Positions 1-8,435 of a stretch of 53,441 nucleotides of DNA are shown here, in pieces. The position numbers and the translations under genes are program-made. This stretch comes from Sporolactobacillus sp. CQH2019 (GTDB lineage Bacteria > Bacillota > Bacilli > Bacillales > Sporolactobacillaceae): assembly GCF_028765345.1 (NCBI RefSeq), contig NZ_JARAJZ010000018.1, positions 7,335 to 60,775 on the forward strand, read 5' to 3'. How positions within the stretch are numbered: position 1 is the first letter of the stretch; each line of letters opens with the position of its first letter. The notes beneath the pieces were generated by a model. The model did not search any database and was not told the DNA's origin. It saw nothing but the letters and a program-made list of their open reading frames with translations.

Positions 1-2
1 GC

Positions 3-767
3 TATTCTTTGCCGAACGGCGAGAAGACAGGAGCGTTTGCGAAGACCCATAAGAAAGAGATCGTCGATCAAGTTAATAAATTTTTCAAAGAGAAATATCA
101 TCTGGAAGTCACGACGCACAATTTAGTCGGTGCGACCAACGCAGTTGTTGCTTATGTTGAATCAAAAGGAGAGCCGCATTTCCATACGTCAGTGATTGTC
201 GGTGTGGATCTGGCCAGTCAAAAGGTGACGGAAGAAGTAGGGGCCTATGGGGGGTTAGTCGAAGGCGCTATTACAAGCGGTCTGTATGAGATGGCCTACG
301 AAAAGGAGTTTAAAAATCTGGATCGTTTTGCGGAATCTGTCGTGAAAAAGTATCCGGTCATCGGAAATAATCAAAAGGCAATTGATAATACATGGGATTC
401 CGGATATGTAACCCCTTTTTATTACATAAGTACACTGGACTCAGATTTTCCCAAAGCTTATAGTGCCTTTATGAATGATCATAAGATCTCAAAACAGAAA
501 CTTCGGCAACTAATACAACAACAACCATTTGATCGTGAGGGAGTACAGATTGCACTGACTTTCTATATGGGGAAAAAATATGCTTCTCCCGATCAGAGAA
601 TTGCCGATGAAACGATTAGACAATTTAAGACATTAAAAGGAATTGTCCCCGGAAATTATGGAGTTTTCATCCAAAGTAACGAAATTTTAAAAAGAACAGG
701 AACTGCGAAAAGTCATAAAGGAACAATAACGGGGAAGACAGATATTATTCATGAGCCCGAGAAATAA
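3..767 (+). CDS. DUF1672 lipoprotein, TilA-like immunity protein (5' partial)
   Basis: The reading frame is open from the window edge (Tyr-Ser before the TTG at 9), so the signal peptide and lipobox lie outside the window. The visible ~254 residues carry the DUF1672 pattern: YSLPNGEKTG near the start, KFFKEKY, a conserved VESKGEPHFHT segment (about 50-61), then EEVGAYGGLVEGAITSGLYEMAY. DUF1672 proteins are exported lipoproteins of Bacillota. In Staphylococcus, as I recall, members next to the secreted lipase TslA act as immunity proteins (TilA). Here the gene ends 9 bp before a TslA-like gene on the same strand, supporting a toxin-immunity pair. Its DNA is clearly more AT-rich than most of the gene that follows. 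The family call is firm; the immunity role is inferred from context. Confidence 0.8.
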   Translation, partial: YSLPNGEKTGAFAKTHKKEIVDQVNKFFKEKYHLEVTTHNLVGATNAVVAYVESKGEPHFHTSVIVGVDLASQKVTEEVGAYGGLVEGAITSGLYEMAYEKEFKNLDRFAESVVKKYPVIGNNQKAIDNTWDSGYVTPFYYISTLDSDFPKAYSAFMNDHKISKQKLRQLIQQQPFDREGVQIALTFYMGKKYASPDQRIADETIRQFKTLKGIVPGNYGVFIQSNEILKRTGTAKSHKGTITGKTDIIHEPEK

Positions 768-776
768 GGTGACTAA

Positions 777-2843
777 ATGACAACTGTAAATTCCAATTTT
801 ATAAGAACCAATGATCAGGATTTGGTACAGCTTAGTGGATATGCCGTTTATCTTCACCCTGAAGAAAAGAGAAAAATTAAAATCAATAATCATCACTTTC
901 TAATAATGGCCACAAACTACAGTTCTCTTCCATCCGGCCTTGATGCCATGACAGTTAAAGATCTCCAGACCGGCAACATCTCCATCATCTACGCGGGCAC
1001 CGATCCGCAACAATCAGCCGACATCGGCACCGATGCCGGCCTCGTGCTCAGCAGCGGGACCCCGCAACAATTCAAGGATGCCGAAGCCTATTACAAAAGC
1101 ATGAAAACGACCTACGGCCATGTGGATTTCGTGGCCGGCAATTCTCTGGGCGGCGGGCTGGCCAATTATGTCGCTGTCCGAAACAATGTCCGTTCGGTCA
1201 CGCTCGATCCGTCGATCCTTCCGGAAAAGGTAGCCGTGCCGGCGGCGGATTCGGCCGCAGCGAAACGGATCACCAATTATGACGGAGGCTACGATCCGCT
1301 GACTCTCGGCGAGGTGGCCGGCGGGTACGGCAGCCGGATTCCCGGGACAAAGGTCAACGTGGATTTCGGCATCAGCTGGCTGACTTTTTTAACAAACAAT
1401 CATACAGGCTACGTGGGCGGCATCGATCCATCCGCCCCGCAGGAAAATGTTCCCGTCGGCGTCCGGGGCACCCCGTCTTTCGGACAGATTGAGTTCATGG
1501 CCGATCATCAGCTGGTCACGGACCTGTGGACGGGGAAAGCGCTGACGGCGGAGACGGCGGGCAAAAGGCAGCGGATCAAAATCGATACGGGCAGTCTGGA
1601 AAAGCTGGCTTCGGACCTGAGCAACCCCATCCTTTCGGGTATCCGCCGGGCCGACGGTTATCTCAGCCGTTCGGCTCAGACCGTTGCGAGCGAAGGCGCC
1701 CGTCTGGATGACCGGCAGGTTTCGCTGCAGAATCAGTTCAACCAGCTGCTTTACTCGGTTCGGGGCATCGGACCGGTCTTTCGGGCCGCCGATGAACTGA
1801 AAAAAATCAATCCGCGGCTGGCCGCGATTCTCGAAGAAATGGACTGGATCGCCAACCTTCCGCTGACCGAGAAAATGCTCGAAACGATCTCTGCCGGGCT
1901 GGAGAAAATCACCGTGCCGCTGATCGGGCCTCCGGCCCTGATCGCCGATCTCGCCTTAAAAACGGAGGATCTGACGGTGCGTGTGGTTAATCTCCGCGTA
2001 AGGGCCGTTCCCCTGCTTTTTCGTGGATTGACCTCGCACTTTCTTGACGGGATTGTCGATGAATTGAAGGCGCATGACCGCGTGGTCGGGAAAAATACGG
2101 CCCAGCTCATCCATCAACTCGCCAATTTCCGCGATCAGACGGATCAGGTCCGAAAAATCATGGACCAGGCGGACCGGTCGGTTGCCCGGGCGCTTGACAG
2201 CGGCAGCAGTATCCCGCAGACAGCGGCGAACGCGGACGCCTCTTTTCAGGGGGCCATGGAACCGTCCAATTACTTGAGAAACGGGATGGCCCTTCGCCGG
2301 CAGCAGTTTGAGCAAAATTTTCAGGTTTTTTCCCGAAGGGCAGACGAAGAGATCCGGCCGATTCTGATCGGCTGCTCCGGGCTGGCCGGTGAGGTGCTGG
2401 ACCAGCTGCAGACGGCGCACGCCTGCCTAACCGCTTTTTCCTGGGAAACAGATCTGATCCGGATTCCCTTCCTGTCCTGGGACAATCAGCTGAGAGAATT
2501 TCTTTTGCGGACGAAACAAACGCTCGGCCGATCGACGGACGCCGCGGAGCATGTCCTTGGCCTGCTGCATCATGTCCAGGGCCATTTCTCCGACCTGATA
2601 CTCGCGTTCAAGCCTTACATCGAAGCCGCTTTATTCAACGGAACGCAGTACCAGGCGGTGATCGCCTATCACCACGCGGCGCTGGGGATTCTTCAGGATA
2701 TCCAGCTGCAGTTCACGGAGATCGCCTATCAGCTGTCGGAAAACGAATCGGCGGCTATCCTGCAGCTGGAAGATCGTTCAAAAGCGATCCAGAAAAATCT
2801 CATCTTTCTGATCGAGCAGGTCCGGCGGGAAACGGTCATCTGA
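777..2843 (+). CDS. TslA-like lipase with long helical C-terminal domain (putative T7SS toxin)
   Basis: A 688-residue protein. Residues ~15-250 form an alpha/beta-hydrolase lipase domain: the nucleophile elbow GNSLGG puts Ser at 123, with candidate acid residues Asp169/Asp173 and His209 (NNHTG). Residues ~275-688 are alpha-helical, rich in Leu, Gln and Arg, and have no signal peptide. This order, enzyme first and helical targeting domain last, is that of staphylococcal TslA, a type VII secreted phospholipase with reversed domains. Staphylococcal SA1320-type proteins share the N-terminal look (LVQLSGYAVY). The start has an AAGGTGAC ribosome site 6 bp upstream. No ESX apparatus or small TlaA-like helical partner is visible in the window. 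The first ~160 bp are AT-rich and the rest is GC-rich, suggesting a mosaic. The hydrolase call is strong; T7 export is inference. Confidence 0.75.
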   Translation: MTTVNSNFIRTNDQDLVQLSGYAVYLHPEEKRKIKINNHHFLIMATNYSSLPSGLDAMTVKDLQTGNISIIYAGTDPQQSADIGTDAGLVLSSGTPQQFKDAEAYYKSMKTTYGHVDFVAGNSLGGGLANYVAVRNNVRSVTLDPSILPEKVAVPAADSAAAKRITNYDGGYDPLTLGEVAGGYGSRIPGTKVNVDFGISWLTFLTNNHTGYVGGIDPSAPQENVPVGVRGTPSFGQIEFMADHQLVTDLWTGKALTAETAGKRQRIKIDTGSLEKLASDLSNPILSGIRRADGYLSRSAQTVASEGARLDDRQVSLQNQFNQLLYSVRGIGPVFRAADELKKINPRLAAILEEMDWIANLPLTEKMLETISAGLEKITVPLIGPPALIADLALKTEDLTVRVVNLRVRAVPLLFRGLTSHFLDGIVDELKAHDRVVGKNTAQLIHQLANFRDQTDQVRKIMDQADRSVARALDSGSSIPQTAANADASFQGAMEPSNYLRNGMALRRQQFEQNFQVFSRRADEEIRPILIGCSGLAGEVLDQLQTAHACLTAFSWETDLIRIPFLSWDNQLREFLLRTKQTLGRSTDAAEHVLGLLHHVQGHFSDLILAFKPYIEAALFNGTQYQAVIAYHHAALGILQDIQLQFTEIAYQLSENESAAILQLEDRSKAIQKNLIFLIEQVRRETVI

Positions 2844-2989
2844 AGCAGATCGGCAGAGTCCTAAAAATCAATCGGAAAATCTCGGATATTGGGTCCCCAT
2901 TTATAGGTGCCGCTAATTTTTACACACCGTTAAATCGGAGGATCGTCATCATTCACCGTTAATCCGGCATTTTCCGTGTATACAGTGGG

Positions 2990-3217
2990 CTAAATGATGA
3001 TAATTTTAAGGCCATGCTGCCTAAAATAATAGCAAGCTCTCTTAGCCGATCGTTTCATAACTAACCCATCATCCCAATTTGGCTTTATAACGGGCAATAA
3101 AGCGGAATGCTCCTGAATCATCTCCATCTGTATGTTATTTTTGAACGTTCTATTTATGATGACGTATAAATCCAAGGCCTGCCGCCGTACCGCAGAAGTT
3201 TTAAACAGAGATTTTCT
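2990..3217 (-). CDS. Hypothetical protein, 75 aa
   Basis: A short frame starting MRKSLFKTSAVRRQALDLY, with a good GGGAGG ribosome site 3 bp before the chosen ATG at 3217; an upstream in-frame ATG at 3244 has none. The product is basic and has no membrane segment or recognisable domain. It lies just downstream of the LytTR-DUF3021 pair on the same strand, with a 45-bp gap, and could be its third gene or a remnant. I do not recognise the family. Confidence 0.35.
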   Translation of the reverse strand, partial: RKSLFKTSAVRRQALDLYVIINRTFKNNIQMEMIQEHSALLPVIKPNWDDGLVMKRSAKRACYYFRQHGLKIIII

Positions 3218-3262
3218 CATAATCCTCCCGCCCCGCCCATTCAACCCTAAGACGACCGTTTT

Positions 3263-3709
3263 TTATTTTTTCAGCTTTATGTTAATAGCTTTAACGGTTC
3301 TTTTGGCAGCAGTGAAAAAGATAATCCACATGACGATGTAAATGCAGATAAAAATAAATAAGAATCCAAGTAAAAACTGCCACTGCAACGGAAACCAGCC
3401 GCACAGCACAGCCAGAGGGGTAAAACAAATCAAGGCAACAAGAAAATGTGTTCCCGTCATTCTGGTAATGCTCCACGTATCTTTCATAAAAATAATACTT
3501 GCAACACTAAAAACAATACCGATTGCAGCCCAGTACAAGGCAGATACCCATGTTGCTGTCAAAACATTAGAAAATTGTGCGACAAAGTGCGGAGATGATG
3601 GATAATAACGCGTACCTCCGTTTACTAAAGAAAAAAATAGTGAGCTCCAAAATCCGATAAAGTCGCCGATAACGATTCCGCTGATAACCAGCTTACTCAC
3701 TCGCTTCAT
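3263..3709 (-). CDS. DUF3021 family membrane protein
   Basis: About 148 residues with four strongly hydrophobic segments (roughly residues 8-30, 48-72, 84-105 and 112-133) and a basic C-terminal tail (AAKRTVKAINIKLKK). This size and topology, together with a LytTR regulator directly upstream, are typical of DUF3021 proteins, which are membrane partners of small LytTR transcription factors in Bacillota. The ATG at 3709 overlaps the stop codon of the LytTR gene (TGATG), so translation is coupled. By analogy with known LytTR/DUF3021 pairs it may restrain the regulator at the membrane; nothing in the sequence identifies a signal. Confidence 0.8.
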   Translation of the reverse strand: MKRVSKLVISGIVIGDFIGFWSSLFFSLVNGGTRYYPSSPHFVAQFSNVLTATWVSALYWAAIGIVFSVASIIFMKDTWSITRMTGTHFLVALICFTPLAVLCGWFPLQWQFLLGFLFIFICIYIVMWIIFFTAAKRTVKAINIKLKK

Positions 3710-4149
3710 CAAAGCTCCAGCCTCCTTCTTAAATGGTTCACGTACCGCCGTGAAGTATAGGTGCTGACACTATGCTGCAAGTTGATTTTATAAGTGCCGT
3801 TAAAAGTTAATTCCAGATCCCGGATCATATGCAGATTTACTATTTCACTGTTGGAAATGCGAATAAATAGGCCCGGATCCAGTAATTCTTCTAGTTGATA
3901 CAATCGTTCACGCACTTCACAGACCTGTTCTGCCGTCTGAGCCCGAACGCCTTTACTTTCCGTAAAGAAGCGAATAATTTCAGCAGGATTCAATGGTTTC
4001 AGTCTATCGCCGGCATACCCCATAATGTACTCATTATGATTGGCAGACAAGGCTCTGACTGCCTGGTTCACTTCGTCGGTGACCGACCGCGCGTGTATCA
4101 CTGCATATGGGAATCGGGCATGATGATCGATTCTGACATCGACTCGCAA
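3709..4149 (-). CDS. LytTR-type DNA-binding response regulator
   Basis: A 146-residue protein. The C-terminal ~95 residues are a LytTR domain: FIRISNSEIVNLHMIRDLEL followed by YTSRRYVNHLRRRL at the end. There is no receiver domain, as is usual for the short LytTR proteins paired with DUF3021. I chose the TTG at 4149 because an AAAGGAGG ribosome site lies 7 bp upstream; a start at 4173 would place that site inside the gene. The gene is translationally coupled to the membrane protein downstream. The pair probably autoregulates, but no LytTR direct repeat could be assigned with confidence. Confidence 0.82.
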   Translation of the reverse strand: MRVDVRIDHHARFPYAVIHARSVTDEVNQAVRALSANHNEYIMGYAGDRLKPLNPAEIIRFFTESKGVRAQTAEQVCEVRERLYQLEELLDPGLFIRISNSEIVNLHMIRDLELTFNGTYKINLQHSVSTYTSRRYVNHLRRRLEL

Positions 4150-4419
4150 AAGATCCCCTCCTTTCAGTATCAATTTAACATTCTTTTCTAAATAAGTACC
4201 CTATTCACGATAAATGACGCGTCCTGAAAGATAGATGGTTATGTAATCAATACATCCCGCTTATCGGCGGGGCGATCAAATAATTAAAGACACGAATATC
4301 GATAAACCGGCGATCGATAGACGTCTGACAACGGTCGATCCATCCACAGACTATTTGAAGCAGCTCCCAGTATACTTGCATACCAATATTTGAACATTCT
4401 GAGAATAGGTGTATTTTTT

Positions 4420-4442
4420 ATCTTATTTTCAGCAAATAAGAT
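4420..4442. promoter_or_regulatory. 9-bp perfect inverted repeat upstream of the DoxX gene
   Basis: ATCTTATTT and AAATAAGAT are separated by TCAGC, giving a perfect 9-bp dyad inside an AT-rich intergenic region about 220 bp before the DoxX start. There is no T-run after it on either strand that would make it a clear terminator, so an operator for an unknown repressor is the better reading. Confidence 0.4.
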
Positions 4443-4503
4443 GTATTATGTAAGTGTGGTCGGAATTATTTGTTAATCACTTTTTGTAAGCGCTCTATTA
4501 ACA

Positions 4504-4656
4504 ATGAGAAAGGGGGTAAAGAATGACGATGTAATTGATCATGATGTTGTCGATGATTTTACTTTTACTCATTTAACCAGAGCAATGCGTTCAGAGTGGA
4601 ACTCTTTTGCTGATTTCGATTTTGTATTACGAAAACAAAAACGAAACTGGGGGTAA
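4504..4656 (+). CDS. Possible 50-aa leader ORF before the DoxX gene
   Basis: An ATG-initiated frame of 50 codons starts MRKGVKNDD and ends RKQKRNWG, 5 bp before the DoxX start codon. The product would be charged, acidic at the front and basic at the end, with no known domain. Its own ATG lacks a ribosome site. A strong site inside it (AAGGGGG at about 4510) instead serves an ATG at 4523 that runs into a stop after three codons. It may be a leader that couples translation to the DoxX gene, or chance. Confidence 0.25.
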   Translation: MRKGVKNDDVIDHDVVDDFTFTHLTRAMRSEWNSFADFDFVLRKQKRNWG

Positions 4657-4661
4657 AGTAA

Positions 4662-5267
4662 ATGTCAGCCGAAAGAACATCAAACAATAATCTTCACGAT
4701 CCCGTTGCTGTAGATAACGACGATCTGCCGCCTCTTGCGACCAGAAAGGATCACCGATTCCAGCGAATAGCATTTTTACTTTTACGTCTTGATATTGGAT
4801 TTTACTTTTTTTGGGCATTCATTGATAAGGTATTCGGCTTTGGATATCACACTGCCCCGGCCAAGGCCTGGATCAGGGGCGGTTCTCCGACGAAGGGCTA
4901 TCTGTCGGGAATAAATGTCGGGCCGATGCAGGGAATCTATCACGCTATAGCGGGCCAGACATGGGTCGACTGGTTGTTTATGCTCGGTCTGTTGGGCATC
5001 GGAGTCGCCCTGATCTTAGGCATCGCCATCCGGCCGGCCGTCGTCTGCGGAGTAGCACAATACTTCTTAATGTGGCTCGCAACCTGGCCGCTGGCAACCA
5101 TGGGCGGCGGCCAGCCTACGGGCTCCACGAACCCCCTGCTGGATGATCATACCTTAGGACTATTCGGACTTATTGTCATCATGAGCTGTATTTCCTGGGC
5201 AGGCGGTCCGCTCGGTCGCTGGTGGTCGAATCTGTCTTTCGTAAAAAAACATCCATGGATGCGCTAA
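4662..5267 (+). CDS. DoxX/DoxD-like membrane protein
   Basis: A 201-residue protein with a hydrophilic N-terminus of ~35 residues, then four hydrophobic segments (about 36-55, 100-122, 126-150 and 163-180), matching the four-helix DoxX fold. Conserved-looking stretches include LRLDIGFYFFWAFIDK near the first helix and the histidine in DDHTLGL before the last. DoxX proteins are linked to quinone-dependent sulfur or redox chemistry (DoxD subunit of thiosulfate:quinone oxidoreductase) and to oxidative stress complexes. A GGGGG ribosome site lies 8 bp upstream. The gene stands alone and is followed by a hairpin. The exact substrate cannot be told from sequence. Confidence 0.75.
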   Translation: MSAERTSNNNLHDPVAVDNDDLPPLATRKDHRFQRIAFLLLRLDIGFYFFWAFIDKVFGFGYHTAPAKAWIRGGSPTKGYLSGINVGPMQGIYHAIAGQTWVDWLFMLGLLGIGVALILGIAIRPAVVCGVAQYFLMWLATWPLATMGGGQPTGSTNPLLDDHTLGLFGLIVIMSCISWAGGPLGRWWSNLSFVKKHPWMR

Positions 5268-5302
5268 ATTCGCAATCTCTTAATAAGCTTACCGGAGAAG
5301 AA

Positions 5303-5339
5303 GGCGTTTCATAAGTCGACGTTTCGACTTTGAGACGCC
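5303..5339 (+). terminator. Hairpin after DoxX, member of a small dispersed repeat
   Basis: GGCGTTTCATAAGTCG pairs with CGACTTTGAGACGCC (one bulge, one G-U pair) around a short loop. A close copy lies at 40564-40600 after the YolD gene, so the two are a shared sequence and not independent terminators. The T-run is weak (CTCTCTAATTTC). Confidence 0.6.
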
Positions 5340-5667
5340 CTCTCTAATTTCAGAGTTATGTTTCAAAATCATTCACTGGCTGAAGAACAAATATTGGGGG
5401 ATTTAATGATGAAAGGATATTGAAAGACCGCTTTCCCCGCTGAATGTCCGTCTGCGGCCCGATCAAAAAAGCAATGATTATTCAGCGGATGCCCTGCTTG
5501 CCCCGATCTCCGGCAATTGAGCGCCGCTGCTTTTTGTATGGAATAAAAACAGAACGAACGAGCAAAAAAAGAGAATCAATAAATTTCAACACCATAATGG
5601 AAAAATTTTAACCGGAAACACAATAGCCTTTTTAATTTCTCCGTTTTTTCCTAGCGGCCATAAAAAG
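5340..5667. other. Intergenic, no gene seen
   Basis: AT-rich spacer between convergent genes. Only tiny frames are present (for example an ATG at 5407 that stops within a few codons). Nothing supportable beyond the flanking hairpins. Confidence 0.6.
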
Positions 5668-5695
5668 GTTATCCTCCGTTCCTTTTTACGGAGGG
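5668..5695. terminator. Hairpin terminator downstream of the Eis-like gene
   Basis: CCTCCGT and ACGGAGG enclose a T-rich loop (TCCTTTTT). The arm is followed on the plus strand by GCTTTTC. It lies ~20 bp past the stop of the minus-strand acetyltransferase and could serve either direction. Confidence 0.5.
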
Positions 5696-5714
5696 CTTTT
5701 CACTCTCCTGCTGT

Positions 5715-6926
5715 TTAAAAATAATCTGAGAAATAGGATGTCTGTTGCTCAATCGCATCCTCCAGCATATCCACGGTCTCAGGGCGGCACGAAATACGGC
5801 CGATCTTATGCAGATAGTCCGGCCGTTTGTAGCCCAGCAGCATCGTCGTCAAGGTCTGAATATCGATTTTATCCTGATTGTGCTCCGACGAACGAACAAC
5901 TTCGCCCTTCCCTTCAGCGGTGATACGCAATGTGAAAACGCCCTGGTTCCATGAAAGCAGCGGATCATCCAGCGTGAACGTCCATTCCCGGTCTGCCGTA
6001 TCCGGTTTAAAGGGATATTGGGCAATAAACTGCTTCAGATCGACAATGCGTGCCATGTAATAAGGAGAGATCGTTTCCTTAATGTCCGCATCCTCCAATA
6101 AAAATGACAAAGGTTCATCCGTATAGGTATTGCCGACGACCTTTGAAATCATTGAAAAATGCGCGCTGATAAAATTCCAGAGTCCGCTGCGGGCTTGTTC
6201 ATTGATGAAGATCATGTCTTTAATATGAAAGACCTCATCGGCAATCCAATAAAGGACGTAGCCGTCCGGCAGTCCGTTATCATTGTAATATACAGCTGCC
6301 ATCAGGTCGTCCGAGTCCCACAGCCAATACTCATTCCAGGCTAGATCATTGCGCAGCATCGCACCATGGGTCTGCATGGCGAACCGCTCATAAGTTTTTT
6401 TCACTTGCTCGCTTTCTGCATCGACACGTTCGACTTCGCCGGGCACCTGCCTGTTCTTCGGCAGTTGATAATCATTAATTTCGTAGGAAATTTTATCGGA
6501 AATGATTTCCCAGCCTTTTCTGCGATAGTAAGGGATGGAATACGGATACAAATAAGATATTGACTGATTCCGTTTTCTCATGTGTTCCAGAGCTTGATAC
6601 AACAACTTGTGCATTAAACCCTGGTTGGAATACTCGGGATAAGTGCCGACGCCGGTAAGGCCTCCCATATCGTAGGTCCGGTTGAAGATACGCACTTGCA
6701 ATGGATAAATCGCTGCCTGCGAGATCAGCTTGTCGCCGTCAAACCATCCAAAGACATCTGCCTGCTCCAAAACCGGCGACTTTGCCCGGATGATCTCTTT
6801 TTCCTCCCATCCAATCTGATGCAGCTCCTGGTCAGTGACTTGAAAAACATACCTCAGCAGTTGGTTATACTGTTCAAGGTATTCCGGCCCGACTTTATGC
6901 ATTTTCAATTGCTTTTTTCTGCGCAT
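5715..6926 (-). CDS. Eis-like GNAT family N-acetyltransferase
   Basis: Roughly 400 residues, much longer than a single GNAT domain and matching the Eis type: an N-terminal GNAT module (GGLTGVGTYPEYSNQGLMHKLL carries the acetyl-CoA loop; SYLYPYSIPYYRRKGWE follows), a second GNAT-like middle, and a C-terminal SCP2-like domain ending in the aromatic tail SYFSDYF, where the terminal carboxylate acts in catalysis in this family. Eis-type enzymes acetylate amines, including aminoglycosides and lysines in other bacteria; the substrate here is unknown. The start is uncertain: I favour the internal ATG at 6926 (MRRKKQLKMHKV), with GGGGAGA 5-7 bp upstream, over the ATG at 6962. Confidence 0.82.
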   Translation of the reverse strand: MRRKKQLKMHKVGPEYLEQYNQLLRYVFQVTDQELHQIGWEEKEIIRAKSPVLEQADVFGWFDGDKLISQAAIYPLQVRIFNRTYDMGGLTGVGTYPEYSNQGLMHKLLYQALEHMRKRNQSISYLYPYSIPYYRRKGWEIISDKISYEINDYQLPKNRQVPGEVERVDAESEQVKKTYERFAMQTHGAMLRNDLAWNEYWLWDSDDLMAAVYYNDNGLPDGYVLYWIADEVFHIKDMIFINEQARSGLWNFISAHFSMISKVVGNTYTDEPLSFLLEDADIKETISPYYMARIVDLKQFIAQYPFKPDTADREWTFTLDDPLLSWNQGVFTLRITAEGKGEVVRSSEHNQDKIDIQTLTTMLLGYKRPDYLHKIGRISCRPETVDMLEDAIEQQTSYFSDYF

Positions 6927-6962
6927 GCCAATCTCCCCTTCTGGGCGCTCCAGCAATTGCAA

Positions 6963-7301
6963 GTGTTTCTAACCTGCGATCAAAACAGGCAACAGAGACA
7001 CAAACAATTAAAGCCCATGACCTGATCATTAAATTCGCTTCGGCAGTATCTATTCTTAATAAACTTGTCTTCTGAACCTATGTTTTCCTGCACGATTTTT
7101 CAATCTATCTGGTTAGGCTCCAGCCTCTTTAAGCGGGCTTCCAGACAAAACGGGAATCCATTGAGAACGAAGTTATGAATAACGGCGGCATTGTCTCTGC
7201 ACAGAACATTTTCCTTTATTATAGAGCATCAGGAGGTCATGGTGCATGGTCTTGACTGCTTACGCAGCATGCCGGATCCCGTCATCTGATCCGCATTTCA
7301 G
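6963..7301. other. Intergenic, no gene seen
   Basis: Spacer of ~340 bp between the Eis-like gene and ecsB. A good AGGAGG at about 7230 is followed by an ATG, but that frame stops after 16 codons. No clear terminator for ecsB was found. Confidence 0.55.
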
Positions 7302-8435
7302 CTACCCGAGAGCAACCATCGTTAAAATGACGGTGATCAAACCGACCAAAATGTCCGGCGGAATGGACAGCCATCGTTGAAAGCGGAGGCAGGCCTGTTC
7401 CGCACTTTCAGGCTGATAAGGCACCAGAACGAAAAAATCATTCACCGCCATATCACGGAACAAGATACCCAGCCATTTATTAATAAACCAGATAAACAGA
7501 ACATAGAGCGCCCATTTTAGCCAGAGCGGAAGAAGCAGTGCCGCCAGGCAGGTGGCACCGATCAGTTTATAGTACAGAGAAAGGCGGTTTTTACTGCGCA
7601 GCACCGATTTAAGAAGAAACTCGAGCAAACCGTTTTCTTCGCTGCGCTGTTTAAAAATTCTTCCCGACTTGCGAAAAAACAATACCGGCTTCCGGCTGTT
7701 CTCCGGCCGCTGTTTCGGGACCTCATTGCTGTAGCGTAAGATCAGCCGGATCAGGCGTGTATGCGCGTCATACTCCGTATCAAGATCCTGTATCCAGAGA
7801 TTTATTCTTGAAAACCGGCGCACATTCAGCCAGAGCATCAGCACCCAGACGATTGCGCCGAAAACGGCCGATAATAAAAAAGACACATGAATCAGTACCA
7901 GCCCTGCCGCACTAAAACTGATGAAGCGAAGCAGCCAGCGGATGACAACGTGATCGACTGATTTTTTGATGGTCATGACGGTCAGTTTAAACGCACTGAG
8001 CATTAAAAACATGCCGAGTATTTGCAGCATCGTAAACCGGTCAATGCCGACGAGCACCGGCAGAGCAGCAAGCATCAAAATGGATTCAGTCAGAAGAAGA
8101 AAGAACAGCGAGTTTAAAAAGCCGTCGCGTTTTAACTGAGCGATCACCTTCCTTCTCTGAATCAGGAAGAGCAGATCGGCATCCAGAAGATAGGTTCTGA
8201 TGTTTCCGAAACCCGAAAGAACCAGGAGAAGAATCAGCACGATCGAAAATGGGATGCGGGCATCCCAGTAGATGTGAATGTTTCGCCAGACATCGGCGTA
8301 TACGAACGGAATGATGGCCGCAGCCGGAATCGCGATATAAAGCATGACCGACCAGTCCAGAACCGTGTGGATCACTTGCCGCTGATACCGGCATTCGCTG
8401 ATAAATCTGCGCCAAAACAGCCTATTTCCCGACAT
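7302..8435 (-). CDS. ecsB: EcsB-type ABC transporter permease
   Basis: A 377-residue integral membrane protein with hydrophobic segments at about 22-47, 58-75, 110-128, 133-150, 165-200, 290-325 and 355-375, separated by a basic cytoplasmic stretch (about 205-285). Its start overlaps the 3' end of the EcsA-like ATPase gene by 14 bp, the usual ecsAB arrangement. EcsAB affects secretion, competence and intramembrane proteolysis in Bacillus and has been tied to peptide export. The third gene, ecsC, is absent here. The assignment rests on topology, size and its partner. Confidence 0.82.
   Translation of the reverse strand: MSGNRLFWRRFISECRYQRQVIHTVLDWSVMLYIAIPAAAIIPFVYADVWRNIHIYWDARIPFSIVLILLLVLSGFGNIRTYLLDADLLFLIQRRKVIAQLKRDGFLNSLFFLLLTESILMLAALPVLVGIDRFTMLQILGMFLMLSAFKLTVMTIKKSVDHVVIRWLLRFISFSAAGLVLIHVSFLLSAVFGAIVWVLMLWLNVRRFSRINLWIQDLDTEYDAHTRLIRLILRYSNEVPKQRPENSRKPVLFFRKSGRIFKQRSEENGLLEFLLKSVLRSKNRLSLYYKLIGATCLAALLLPLWLKWALYVLFIWFINKWLGILFRDMAVNDFFVLVPYQPESAEQACLRFQRWLSIPPDILVGLITVILTMVALG

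Noticed and set aside
2890-2985. Possible insertion-sequence end (GTGTAAAAATTAGCGGCACC on the minus strand) and near-repeat CACCGTTAAATCGG/CACCGTTAATCCGG
   Set aside because: It resembles IS ends in feel, but no transposase or second end was found.
7080-7200. Possible riboswitch near the Eis-like gene
   Set aside because: Hairpin-like pieces only; no consensus of a known class and no expression platform.
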